From positions 1 to 20,046 of the forward strand of contig CAVIQL010000037.1 in the NCBI GenBank assembly GCA_963644855.1: a stretch of 20,046 bases of DNA. The letters are read 5' to 3'. Positions 1 through 7,230 of this stretch are shown piece after piece. A program made the translations under genes and the position numbers. Positions within the stretch are counted from its first letter, which is position 1. Each line of letters starts with the position of its first letter. This DNA comes from UBA6398 sp963644855. Its GTDB lineage: Bacteria > Bacteroidota > Bacteroidia > Bacteroidales > Bacteroidaceae. A model generated the notes under the pieces. It did not search any database and had not been told where the DNA came from. It saw only the letters and a program-made list of their open reading frames with translations.

Positions 1-54
1 CATTGCTGACACTAGTACCTGAAACTAGCGCGTCTACCATTCCGCCACCTGGGC
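1..54 (-). tRNA. tRNA-Leu (anticodon CAG), 3' part cut off by window edge
   Basis: Read on the minus strand, the gene starts GCCCAGG at position 54, followed by a D-arm of leucine type (GGCGGAATGGTAGACGCGC). The anticodon stem CTAGT/ACTAG closes the loop TTCAGGT, which gives anticodon CAG. The bases after it begin the long variable arm expected of a class II leucine tRNA. The T-arm and 3' acceptor lie beyond position 1, so only about two thirds of the gene is present. It lies 22 bp downstream of tRNA-Gly and is probably cotranscribed with it. Confidence 0.9.
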
Positions 55-76
55 TTCCTTGTTGTCAATAAATAAG

Positions 77-149
77 AGCGGCAAACGAGACTCGAACTCG
101 CGACCTCAACCTTGGCAAGGTTGCGCTCTACCAACTGAGCTATTGCCGC
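77..149 (-). tRNA. tRNA-Gly (anticodon GCC)
   Basis: On the minus strand the acceptor GCGGCAA (149-143) pairs with TTGCCGC (84-78), and T at 77 is the discriminator base. The D-arm contains AGCTCAGTTGGTAGAGC. Anticodon stem CAACC/GGTTG closes the loop TTGCCAA, giving anticodon GCC. The T-arm contains GAGTTCGAGTCTC. The gene is 73 nt, normal for tRNA-Gly. The 3' CCA is not encoded; the next bases read CTT, so CCA must be added after transcription. Confidence 0.95.
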
Positions 150-181
150 ATTTCGTGCAGTGCATTTCTCTAAATGCGATG

Positions 182-213
182 CAAAAGTAAGGCTTTTATT
201 GATACCAGCCAAA
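182..213 (-). promoter_or_regulatory. promoter of the tRNA-Gly/tRNA-Leu unit (Bacteroidota type)
   Basis: On the minus strand there is TTTG (213-210), a 20-bp spacer, then TACTTTTG (189-182). This matches the known Bacteroidota housekeeping promoter, TTTG at -33 and TAnnTTTG at -7. The predicted transcription start is near position 175, about 25 nt before the 5' end of tRNA-Gly. It is the best-formed promoter of its class in the window because both boxes are present at normal spacing. Confidence 0.75.
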
Positions 214-346
214 TTTTTGCGCAAGAAAATTGTGAAACACGGTAATTTTCCTTTGTTGAACGTTTCGCGGGTTTTTGAGGCAGAATATTTGTAGGGTGAA
301 GTTTGTGTTTGTTTTATAGTTGTTTAGAATTGAATTTCGGAGATGC

Positions 347-434
347 GCTTATCGTTTTTCTAATGTCCGATATTTTTTAAATAATGTCGGATATTATTTG
401 AAAAATATCAGACATTATTTTGGGGATAAGCCAT
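347..434. repeat. phased palindromic repeat, copy A (three 11-bp palindromes at 21-bp spacing)
   Basis: Three units fit ATRTC-N-GAYAT: ATGTCCGATAT (363-373), ATGTCGGATAT (384-394) and ATATCAGACAT (405-415). Their centres at 368, 389 and 410 are exactly 21 bp apart. The 10-bp spacers are T/A-rich and around TTTAAA or TTTGAA. ATAAGCCAT follows at 426-434, at the distance expected for a fourth, diverged unit. GCTTATC (347-353) and GATAAGC (425-431) form an outer inverted repeat centred on the middle unit. The same arrangement occurs at 13598-13669. Confidence 0.8.
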
Positions 435-515
435 ATGCTTTTTTTAGAGTAAAAATGGCGAAGAATATATGGGTTTGTGTTGCGGAAATAATGGGGAATG
501 GGGCGCGTTATGTTC

Positions 516-531
516 TATTTTTGTATATTTG
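516..531 (+). promoter_or_regulatory. two adjacent -7 boxes upstream of the ABC permease
   Basis: TATTTTTG (516-523) is followed directly by TATATTTG (524-531), and both fit TAnnTTTG. Predicted starts fall around 530 and 538, leaving a leader of about 20-30 nt before the ATG at 561. No TTTG at -33 is visible at standard spacing for either box, so use of both is an inference. Confidence 0.55.
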
Positions 532-560
532 TGCACCGTAGAAAGGCGTAGTAATAGATT

Positions 561-1862
561 ATGAACAAAATAGGAATAGTAGTAAGACGAGAATTTGGGT
601 ATAGGGTTAAAAAACGCTCCTTTATAATTCTTACGATATTGATGCCGTTTTTGTTTGCTGCAATAATAATAGTGCCTATGGTGCTATCTTCTTTGAAAGG
701 CGATGATTTGAAGGAGGTTGTTGTGGTGGATCGCACGGGTGTGTATGCTCCTTGTTTTAAAAGCGATGACAGTTTTAAGTATATAATAAGCGACCGTATG
801 CGCGCGGAATATCGTGATGAAGGGAATGAAACCTATGCTGTGGTTTCGATATGGGACGACTTGTCGAAAAATCCCGAGGCCGCACGAATTTATTCCAAAA
901 AGGAGGTGTCTTCTGAGTTGTTGAGGGCTGTGGATAATATTCTGGGACAGAAAATTAAGGACCAAAAGTTGGAGGCTTTCAATATTCCGGGGTTGAAAGA
1001 CGTGGTGAAGCAATGCGAAGATGGTTATGAAATACGCACGGTGAAGTGGTCGGACGATGGAAATGAGAAAGAATCGAGCACAGATGTGGCTATGTTTGTG
1101 GGAATATTCTTTACAATACTTATATATATGTTTGTGCTAACCTATGGCACGATGGTGATGCAAAGCGTTACCGAAGAAAAATCAAACAGAATAGTAGAAC
1201 TTATGGTGTCTTCGGTAAAGCCTTTTACATTGATGATGGGAAAAATCATAGGAGTGGCACTCGTTGGTCTAGTTCAGATGTTGATATGGGGCGTTATGCT
1301 TTTCGTTATTCTTGGAGTGGTAAGTGTGGCGTTTGGGCTCAATGATGTTTCGCTTCTTAATGCCGGCGGTGTGAATGCAATGGGTGCTGAGGCTATGCCA
1401 ACTACAGGCGTGGCGCAGATGTTGCAGGTGGTAAAGGGAATGAACTTTGCAGAAATAATATTGATGGTCGTGGTTTATTTCATAGGTGGCTATTTATTAT
1501 ATGCGTCCTTTTTTGCAGGCGTCGGTTCCGCAATCAATTCGAGCGAAGACACGGGGCAGTTTGTAGCTCCCACAATGGTGGTGATGGCGTTTGCCTTGTA
1601 TGCAGGAATGTTTAGCATGGAAAATCCTGATGGCTCGCTCGCTTTTTGGTGTTCTATGATTCCGCTTACATCTCCAATAGTAATGATGATTCGCATACCA
1701 TTTGGCGTTCCGCTATGGCAAGAAATTGTGTCAGTGGCGTTGCTTTATGCCACGGCAATATTTATGGTGTGGATTTCGGGAAGAGTTTATCGCGTGGGTA
1801 TATTAATGTATGGCAAAAAACCGTCGCTCGTGGAATTGTTGAAGTGGGTGAGGTATAAATAG
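561..1862 (+). CDS. ABC-2 type transporter permease, NatB-like
   Basis: Predicted inner-membrane permease of an ABC exporter, 433 aa. The architecture is that of the ABC-2 (NatB/YhaP-like) family: one N-terminal membrane helix (about residues 20-43, after a basic RREFGYRVKKRS segment), a soluble extracytoplasmic domain (about 44-175), then a cluster of about five or six helices starting near 176, 228, 297, 334 and 387. The motif EEKSNRIVELMVSSVKP (about 207-223), typical of this family, sits after the second helix. Such permeases need an ATP-binding partner, usually an adjacent gene, but none is in the window: tRNAs lie on one side and purB on the other. The ATPase must be encoded elsewhere. 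The substrate cannot be told from sequence (Na+, drug and lipid export are all known in the superfamily). Start ATG follows a normal A-rich leader. Confidence 0.88.
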   Translation: MNKIGIVVRREFGYRVKKRSFIILTILMPFLFAAIIIVPMVLSSLKGDDLKEVVVVDRTGVYAPCFKSDDSFKYIISDRMRAEYRDEGNETYAVVSIWDDLSKNPEAARIYSKKEVSSELLRAVDNILGQKIKDQKLEAFNIPGLKDVVKQCEDGYEIRTVKWSDDGNEKESSTDVAMFVGIFFTILIYMFVLTYGTMVMQSVTEEKSNRIVELMVSSVKPFTLMMGKIIGVALVGLVQMLIWGVMLFVILGVVSVAFGLNDVSLLNAGGVNAMGAEAMPTTGVAQMLQVVKGMNFAEIILMVVVYFIGGYLLYASFFAGVGSAINSSEDTGQFVAPTMVVMAFALYAGMFSMENPDGSLAFWCSMIPLTSPIVMMIRIPFGVPLWQEIVSVALLYATAIFMVWISGRVYRVGILMYGKKPSLVELLKWVRYK

Positions 1863-1905
1863 GCAATATGTGGAAATTACGTTTTTCTGTGTCGGAAAAA
1901 TAGAT

Positions 1906-1913
1906 TAATTTTG
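1906..1913 (+). promoter_or_regulatory. -7 box of the purB operon promoter
   Basis: TAATTTTG fits TAnnTTTG and lies 18 bp before the purB ATG, so the predicted leader is short (about 12 nt). The -33 region (around 1882-1887, TTTTTC) is a poor match to TTTG. It is the only promoter-like element in the 69 bp between the permease stop and purB. Confidence 0.6.
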
Positions 1914-1931
1914 CACCCAAAATAGAACACA

Positions 1932-3281
1932 ATGGAATTGGATATATTGAATGCTGTAAGTCCGGTTGACGGACGCTATCGCGCAAAGAGCGAATCTCTT
2001 TCTCCTTATTTCTCGGAATACGCATTGATAAAGTATCGAGTGAAAGTAGAAATCGAATACTTTATATGGCTTTGCGAGATACCTTTGCCCCAACTCAAAG
2101 ATTTTGACAACAACAACTTTGCTGCGTTGAGAGGTATATACCAGAATTTTTCGGAAACCGATGCACAGGCTGTTAAGGAGATAGAGAAAACCACCAATCA
2201 CGATGTAAAAGCCGTGGAATATTTTATCAAGGGAAAATTTGACGAAATAGGTGGCTTGGACAACTTCAAGGAATTTATCCACTTTGGACTTACTTCGCAG
2301 GATATAAACAATACTTCTTTCCCTATGATGATAGGCGATGCAATAAAAGAGGTATTTGCTCCGGAAGTTCAGAGCCTTATCGATAAACTAAACGGCTTGG
2401 CTGAAGAATGGAAAGACATTCCAATGCTTGCGCATACTCATGGGCAACCTGCTTCTCCAACTCGTCTTGGCAAAGAGATAAAAGTTTTTGCTTATCGCTT
2501 GGAACGTCAGTTTGAACAATTGAATGGTTTGAAAATAACCGCAAAGTTCGGTGGCGCTACTGGAAATTTCAACGCTCATCATGTAGCTTATCCCGAAATA
2601 GACTGGAAAGCACAAGCTAATAAGTTTCTTGCAGAACGCCTCGGGCTTGAGCGTGAACAATATACAACGCAGATTTCCAACTACGATGGGCTCGCTGCCG
2701 TTTTAGACGCATTGAAACGCATCAATACGGTGATTTTGGATCTTGATCGCGATTTCTGGACGTATATTTCGATGAACTATTTCAAACAGAAGATTAAACA
2801 AGGCGAAGTAGGCAGTTCTGCAATGCCCCACAAGGTGAATCCTATAGATTATGAAAATTCAGAAGGAAATCTCGGTGTGGCAAATGCACTCTACGAGCAT
2901 CTTTCAAGAAAACTTCCGCTTTCGCGTCTGCAAAGAGACCTTACCGACAGCACCGTGATACGTAATCTTGGTGTGCCTATGGCTCATTCTGTTATCGCTA
3001 TCAAGAGCACGCTCAAAGGTCTTGATAAACTTTTGTTGCATCGCGAATCGATAGATGCTGATTTGGAAAATAATTGGGAAGTTGTGGCAGAAGCGATACA
3101 AACAATCTTGCGCCGCGAACGTTTCCCGCATCCTTATGAAACTCTGAAAGCTTTGACGCGAACCAATAAGAAGATAAATCAACAGGATATCGCCGAGTTT
3201 ATAAATGGACTCGATATTCGCGATGAAGTAAAGGCAGAACTTTTGAAAATAACCCCACAAAACTACGTGGGAATATTTTGA
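1932..3281 (+). CDS. purB: adenylosuccinate lyase
   Basis: Cytosolic enzyme of the fumarase/aspartase superfamily. It acts twice in purine synthesis, releasing fumarate from SAICAR (to AICAR) and from adenylosuccinate (to AMP). The 449 aa length and N-terminus (LNAVSPVDGRY) match the long, E. coli-type PurB rather than the shorter Bacillus type. Visible motifs: TSQDINNTS (about 121-129), LAHTHGQPASPTRLGKE with His168 and His170 as acid/base candidates, and the superfamily signature SSAMPHKVNPIDYENSEGN beginning at Ser295, the position of the catalytic serine in E. coli PurB. No key residue is missing. It is first in a probable purB-rluB-asnS transcription unit (67-bp and 47-bp gaps, same strand, terminator only after asnS). 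Confidence 0.97.
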   Translation: MELDILNAVSPVDGRYRAKSESLSPYFSEYALIKYRVKVEIEYFIWLCEIPLPQLKDFDNNNFAALRGIYQNFSETDAQAVKEIEKTTNHDVKAVEYFIKGKFDEIGGLDNFKEFIHFGLTSQDINNTSFPMMIGDAIKEVFAPEVQSLIDKLNGLAEEWKDIPMLAHTHGQPASPTRLGKEIKVFAYRLERQFEQLNGLKITAKFGGATGNFNAHHVAYPEIDWKAQANKFLAERLGLEREQYTTQISNYDGLAAVLDALKRINTVILDLDRDFWTYISMNYFKQKIKQGEVGSSAMPHKVNPIDYENSEGNLGVANALYEHLSRKLPLSRLQRDLTDSTVIRNLGVPMAHSVIAIKSTLKGLDKLLLHRESIDADLENNWEVVAEAIQTILRRERFPHPYETLKALTRTNKKINQQDIAEFINGLDIRDEVKAELLKITPQNYVGIF

Positions 3282-3348
3282 AGCGAATTCAATGACAAAT
3301 ACGCCGAATAAAATGGCGTTAGTATATTAATTAATAAATTAATCCGTG

Positions 3349-4665
3349 ATGGACAACGAAGAGAAAATCAATCAGGAAAGTAACGAGCAAACTCCGCGTT
3401 CCAATACCAATGCAGGCGGTGTTCGTTATAAGAAAGTGAATGTGTATGATGGCGCTAATGCTTTTGATCGTCAAGATAGCCGCCCCGCATATCGTGGCAA
3501 TAGCTATGGACGTGAACAAGGACGAAGCTATCGTTGTTATCGTGAAAACAGCTATGGCAGAAACGATGGTTATCGTCAAGGAGGAAGTGCCTATCGCCAT
3601 GACAACAAAGCTGAATATGGACGTGGCTATAATGGCTACGGAAATCCCGATCGCTATCAGCAGGAACGTCCCTCCCGTGGGTATTCGTCGCAAGAGCGAT
3701 ATGGGTATTCGCGTGGCGGATATGGTGGCGGTTCGTATCAAGAACGTGGCGAACGTTATGGTCAACCGCAAGGATATGGCGAACGCCGTAGCGGAAGATA
3801 CGAATATCAGCCGCGTAGGGATAGTTATGGCCGTGGCGGTGCACCGCGTCAGCAACGCTCAAACAACTATGGCGGCGGATATAACCCGGATGCAAAGTAT
3901 TCTTTGCGTAAGAGAATACAATATGCTGAAGAAAATTTTGATCCCGAAGCACCAATTCGTTTGAATAAATTTTTGTCGAACGCTGGTGTTTGTTCGCGCC
4001 GTGATGCCGACAAATTTATAACCGCAGGAGTAGTAACTGTAAACGGCGAAACAGTAACAGAACTCGGTACAAAGATTAAACGTAGCGATGTAGTACGTTT
4101 TAACAACGAGACCGTTTCGATAGAAAAGAAAGTTTACGTACTTCTTAACAAGCCCAAGGATTATGTTACGACGAGTGATGATCCTCAAAACAGAAAGACG
4201 GTAATGGATCTCGTGCGCAATGCTTGTCGTGAAAGAATCTACCCAGTTGGTCGTCTTGACAGAAATACTACTGGCGTTCTTCTCCTTACAAATGATGGTG
4301 AATTGGCTTCAAAACTCACTCACCCCAAATATAAGAAGAAGAAAATATATCATGCATTCCTTGATCACAATGTAAATGCGGCTGATATGCAGCAAATAGC
4401 AAATGGTATCATGCTTGATGACGGCGAAGTTCATGCTGATGCAATAGAATATGCTTCTCAAACCGATAAAAAGCAGGTGGGTATTGAAATCCACAGCGGA
4501 AAGAATCGTATTGTGCGTCGTATTTTCGAAAGTCTTGGATATCATGTTACCAAACTCGACAGAGTTTATTTTGCAGGACTGACAAAGAAAAATCTTCGTC
4601 GCGGTCAATGGCGTTATCTCTCGCAGGAAGAGGTGAACTATTTGAAAATGGGAGAATTTGAATAA
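3349..4665 (+). CDS. rluB: RluB/RsuA-family rRNA pseudouridine synthase with long Gly/Tyr/Arg-rich N-terminal extension
   Basis: Converts a specific uridine of ribosomal RNA to pseudouridine; RluB itself acts on 23S rRNA. An S4 RNA-binding domain starts near residue 203 (IRLNKFLSNAGVCSRR). The RsuA/RluB/E/F catalytic domain follows, with GRLDRNTTG carrying the catalytic aspartate at Asp304 and then LLLTNDGELASKLTHPKY. The C-terminal GKNRIVRRIFESLGY motif is also present. Residues about 25-180 are low-complexity, built of Tyr-Gly, Arg, Asn, Ser and Gln (RGG- and SYGR-like), predicted disordered, and roughly double the protein relative to a core enzyme of about 240 aa. I chose ATG at 3349; a GTG directly before it is also in frame. 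The exact family member (RluB versus RluE/RluF/RsuA) is inferred. Probably the second gene of the purB operon. Confidence 0.9.
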   Translation: MDNEEKINQESNEQTPRSNTNAGGVRYKKVNVYDGANAFDRQDSRPAYRGNSYGREQGRSYRCYRENSYGRNDGYRQGGSAYRHDNKAEYGRGYNGYGNPDRYQQERPSRGYSSQERYGYSRGGYGGGSYQERGERYGQPQGYGERRSGRYEYQPRRDSYGRGGAPRQQRSNNYGGGYNPDAKYSLRKRIQYAEENFDPEAPIRLNKFLSNAGVCSRRDADKFITAGVVTVNGETVTELGTKIKRSDVVRFNNETVSIEKKVYVLLNKPKDYVTTSDDPQNRKTVMDLVRNACRERIYPVGRLDRNTTGVLLLTNDGELASKLTHPKYKKKKIYHAFLDHNVNAADMQQIANGIMLDDGEVHADAIEYASQTDKKQVGIEIHSGKNRIVRRIFESLGYHVTKLDRVYFAGLTKKNLRRGQWRYLSQEEVNYLKMGEFE

Positions 4666-4712
4666 TTTGTGTCATTGCGTAAAGCGTTGACAATTAATCA
4701 AAGTAGAATATT

Positions 4713-6110
4713 ATGTACAAGTCAAGAATTAAGATTGCAGATCTTCTCAAGTGTGAGGATTTTGACAAGGTTGTGAATGTGAAAGGTTGGGTTAGAACTC
4801 GCCGTGGCAGCAAGTCTGTTAATTTTATCGCGCTTAATGATGGCTCTACAATAAAGAATATACAGGTGGTGGCTGATGTGAATGATTTCGATGAGGAATT
4901 GCTAAAGCAGATAACCACTGGTGCATGTCTGAGCGTTGATGGAAAACTTGTCAAGAGCATTGGCGGTGGTCAGAGCGTGGAAGTGCAAGCTACGAAAATC
5001 GAGGTGCTCGGTCCTTGTGGCGATGATTTCCCAATGCAAAAGAAAGGGCAGAGTTTTGAATACATGCGCAAGTATGCTCACATGCGTTTGCGTACTAATA
5101 CTTTCGGCGCTGTGTTTCGCATACGCCACAACATGGCTATCGCTATACATAAATATTTTCACGAGCATGGCTTCTATTATTTCAATACGCCTATAATTAC
5201 GGCGAGCGATTGCGAGGGCGCGGGCGAAATGTTCCAGGTTACTACGCTTGATCTTAACCGTACGGGAAAAGATGGCGATGTGGCATACGATAGAGATTTC
5301 TTTGGAAAGAAAACGAGCCTCACCGTAAGCGGACAACTTGAAGGAGAACTTGGTGCTACTGCTTTGGGGGCTATTTATACGTTCGGTCCTACGTTTCGTG
5401 CCGAGAATTCCAATACTCCGCGCCACTTGGCAGAGTTTTGGATGATTGAGCCGGAAATTGCTTTCATGGACAAAAACGAATTGATGGATCTAGAAGAGGA
5501 TTTCATCAAATATTGTGTGAATTGGGCGTTGGAAAATTGCAAGGACGATCTTGAGTTCCTTAATAAGATGATTGACAAAAATCTTATTGAAACGCTTAAT
5601 TCGGTTGTTAAAGAGGACTTTGTGCGTCTGCCTTATACCGAGGGTATCAATATTCTTGAGAAGGCGGTTAAAGAAGGTCATAAGTTTGAATTCCCGATTA
5701 CAGGCTGGGGAATGGATTTAAGCAGCGAGCATGAGCGTTACCTTGTTGAGGAGTATTTTAAACGCCCTGTGATTATGACCGACTATCCGAGCGAAATCAA
5801 GGCGTTTTATATGAAGAAAAATCCCGATGGCAAGACAATGCAGGGCACTGATGTGCTTTTCCCGAGAATCGGTGAAATCATTGGCGGTTCGGTGCGCGAG
5901 GAAGATTACGACAAACTTGTTGGAGAAATCAAGGCGCGTGGCATGGAAGAAGACAACTATAGTTGGTATCTTGATACGCGTCGGTTTGGCAGTTGTCCGC
6001 ACGCCGGTTTCGGCTTGGGTTTTGAGCGATTGATATTGTTTGTAACGGGCATGCAGAATATACGTGATGTGATTCCTTTCCCGCGTACACCCAAAAATGC
6101 AATGTTCTAA
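4713..6110 (+). CDS. asnS: asparaginyl-tRNA synthetase
   Basis: Class IIb aminoacyl-tRNA synthetase that charges tRNA-Asn with asparagine in the cytosol. It is 465 aa, the usual bacterial AsnRS length. The N-terminal OB-fold anticodon-binding domain (about 1-105, VNVKGWVRTRRGSKSVNFI) is followed by the class II catalytic core. Motif 2 is FRAENSNTPRHLAEFWMIEPE beginning at residue 228, with Arg229 and Glu231. Motif 3 is GFGLGFERL (432-440) with the ATP-binding Arg439. The long insertion and the motif 2 sequence favour AsnRS over AspRS. Likely third and last gene of the purB-rluB-asnS unit, closed by the terminator 10 bp after its stop. Presence of AsnRS together with GlnRS in this window suggests direct charging of both amides. 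Confidence 0.96.
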   Translation: MYKSRIKIADLLKCEDFDKVVNVKGWVRTRRGSKSVNFIALNDGSTIKNIQVVADVNDFDEELLKQITTGACLSVDGKLVKSIGGGQSVEVQATKIEVLGPCGDDFPMQKKGQSFEYMRKYAHMRLRTNTFGAVFRIRHNMAIAIHKYFHEHGFYYFNTPIITASDCEGAGEMFQVTTLDLNRTGKDGDVAYDRDFFGKKTSLTVSGQLEGELGATALGAIYTFGPTFRAENSNTPRHLAEFWMIEPEIAFMDKNELMDLEEDFIKYCVNWALENCKDDLEFLNKMIDKNLIETLNSVVKEDFVRLPYTEGINILEKAVKEGHKFEFPITGWGMDLSSEHERYLVEEYFKRPVIMTDYPSEIKAFYMKKNPDGKTMQGTDVLFPRIGEIIGGSVREEDYDKLVGEIKARGMEEDNYSWYLDTRRFGSCPHAGFGLGFERLILFVTGMQNIRDVIPFPRTPKNAMF

Positions 6111-6120
6111 AGAGTTATAA

Positions 6121-6155
6121 AATAAAGCGCGCGGAAATGTGCGCTTTATTTTTAT
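6121..6155 (+). terminator. intrinsic terminator after asnS
   Basis: Stem AATAAAGCGCGC (6121-6132) pairs with GTGCGCTTTATT (6139-6150), including one G-T pair, around the 6-nt loop GGAAAT, and is followed by TTTAT. It starts 10 bp after the asnS stop. The in-frame GTG and ATG codons at 6139 and 6154 fall in or right behind this hairpin, which argues against them as starts of the next gene. Confidence 0.85.
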
Positions 6156-6192
6156 GCTTGTAGGGGAAAGGATTGGTGTAAATTTTCATGAT

Positions 6193-7005
6193 ATGGAAAA
6201 GGTGTTGAGGCTTGCATTAGTAATATTGTTTTCCAATTTTATAGGTGCTATTTTTGCCCAGCTTGTAGTTAAGGGAAAAATAACCAACTCTGACAGTGGG
6301 CCTGTGGAGTATGCTAATGTTTGTGTTGACAGCGTTTATGTGATGTCTGACGCCCAAGGAAATTTTACAATAAATGTACCTCGCGGAGTTGAAACACCGA
6401 TGCAGGTGAGTCATATAAGCTATGAAACAGTCAATATTGCCCATGCTGAATATAAAAGCGGAACAGTTGCGGTTGTAATGAAGCCTCGCAGCAACATGTT
6501 GCCCAATGTGGCAGTGTTAGGCGGAAAATCCAAGGCAAAAGAGTTGGTGGTTAAGGGAATGAAAATGCCTGGAGATGTTGTTTTTTCGGGTACAACTACG
6601 GGAATGTATGCATATGGTCCTGTTTTTAAGGTGAAAAAGAATTTTCTGGTTGATACTATAAAATTTACGGTCAGAGAATGTACGTATTCCACGTGTTTGT
6701 TGCGCGTTGTGGTTTACAAAGTGAATGGCGAAAGGTTCGTTCCGGTTGTATCAAAACCTTTGTATGTTTCTTGTTCCCCTTTGCAAAACGGCAAGGATTT
6801 AACTTTGCCTATCGACGACCGCACTCTGTTGCAAAAAGGCAGTACTTATTACGTGGCATTGTGCCCGGTGTCGAGCACGGGTAAGGGAAAGGTTGCTTTT
6901 CAAGTTTATATCCATAAAGGCTATGCTTGGAATATTGATAAACAGCGTACGTTGAAACTGCCTGCATCGATGTCGATGGTTCTTGTTGGTAGGGAAATGT
7001 ATTGA
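6193..7005 (+). CDS. secreted protein with N-terminal carboxypeptidase-regulatory-like (beta-sandwich) domain
   Basis: A 270-aa exported protein of unknown function. ATG at 6193 gives a clean signal peptide: Lys3, Arg6, hydrophobic core to about residue 21, and a likely cleavage after Ala22 (AIFA|Q). Starts further upstream would lie in or against the asnS terminator. Residues about 24-103 look like the CarboxypepD_reg-like domain common in Bacteroidota envelope proteins (VVKGKITNSDSGPVEYANV, then SDAQGNFTINVP). The rest (about 130-270) is beta-rich with four cysteines and resembles no family I can name. It lacks TonB-box, plug or barrel features, so it is not a TonB-dependent receptor. No lipobox cysteine is seen, so it is probably periplasmic or surface-located. 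It is a single gene with terminators on both sides. Confidence 0.8.
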   Translation: MEKVLRLALVILFSNFIGAIFAQLVVKGKITNSDSGPVEYANVCVDSVYVMSDAQGNFTINVPRGVETPMQVSHISYETVNIAHAEYKSGTVAVVMKPRSNMLPNVAVLGGKSKAKELVVKGMKMPGDVVFSGTTTGMYAYGPVFKVKKNFLVDTIKFTVRECTYSTCLLRVVVYKVNGERFVPVVSKPLYVSCSPLQNGKDLTLPIDDRTLLQKGSTYYVALCPVSSTGKGKVAFQVYIHKGYAWNIDKQRTLKLPASMSMVLVGREMY

Positions 7006-7102
7006 CCGATGCAATTTACTTGTTGTTAGTGGGTTGTCTGTTTACCACTTTGATGTTTCAAAAAGGGATTACTTGATTTGCGGTAAAGATTGAAGCGTGT
7101 GG

Positions 7103-7133
7103 AAACATTCTCAAAAGAGAGTGTTTTTCTTTT
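7103..7133 (+). terminator. intrinsic terminator after the secreted protein gene
   Basis: AAACATTCTC (7103-7112) pairs with GAGAGTGTTT (7117-7126), with one G-T pair and loop AAAA, followed by TTCTTTT. It lies about 98 bp after the stop codon at 7005. It separates this gene from the leu operon. Confidence 0.75.
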
Positions 7134-7230
7134 GTCGCATCTCGTAAAACGATAATATGTAGCCTTTTTTGTGATGTCATATTTGTAAAACAAAGTTTGC
7201 AAGAAAATTTATCCGACAATCATTCCCCCA

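Larger units (their letters stand above)
150..560. other. intergenic region between the tRNAs and the ABC permease
   Basis: About 410 bp without a convincing gene. It holds the tRNA promoter at its left end, the phased palindromic repeat at 347-434, and two overlapping -7 boxes at 516-531 for the permease gene. A 73-codon reading frame over 320-541 runs through the repeat. Its translation is a seven-residue repeat caused by the 21-bp DNA period, so I do not call it a gene. I recognise nothing in 214-346. Confidence 0.6.

Noticed and set aside
347..434. Copies A and B as miniature CRISPR arrays
   Set aside because: Only three units, the spacers are alike rather than unique, the repeats are 11 bp, and no cas genes are in the window.
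320..541. 73-codon plus-strand frame through repeat copy A, with seven-residue repeats (NVRYFLN, NVGYYLK, NIRHYFG)
   Set aside because: The 21-bp DNA period equals seven codons, so any open frame through it shows a heptad. The palindromic units give similar peptides on both strands (see also minus-strand 13526-14029 through copy B). The DNA symmetry explains it without coding.
3301..3319. ACGCC/GGCGT hairpin between purB and rluB as a terminator
   Set aside because: The 5-bp stem with a 9-nt loop has no T run behind it. The genes are more likely cotranscribed.
3331..3964. Several long frames on both strands overlapping the start of the pseudouridine synthase gene
   Set aside because: They mirror the biased codon use of the Gly/Tyr/Arg-rich region. 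The in-frame protein leads into clear S4 and synthase domains, so the others are shadows.
6139..6192. Longer N-terminus (GTG 6139 or ATG 6154) for the secreted protein
   Set aside because: These codons are within or directly behind the asnS terminator hairpin and would bury the signal peptide. ATG 6193 gives a normal signal sequence.
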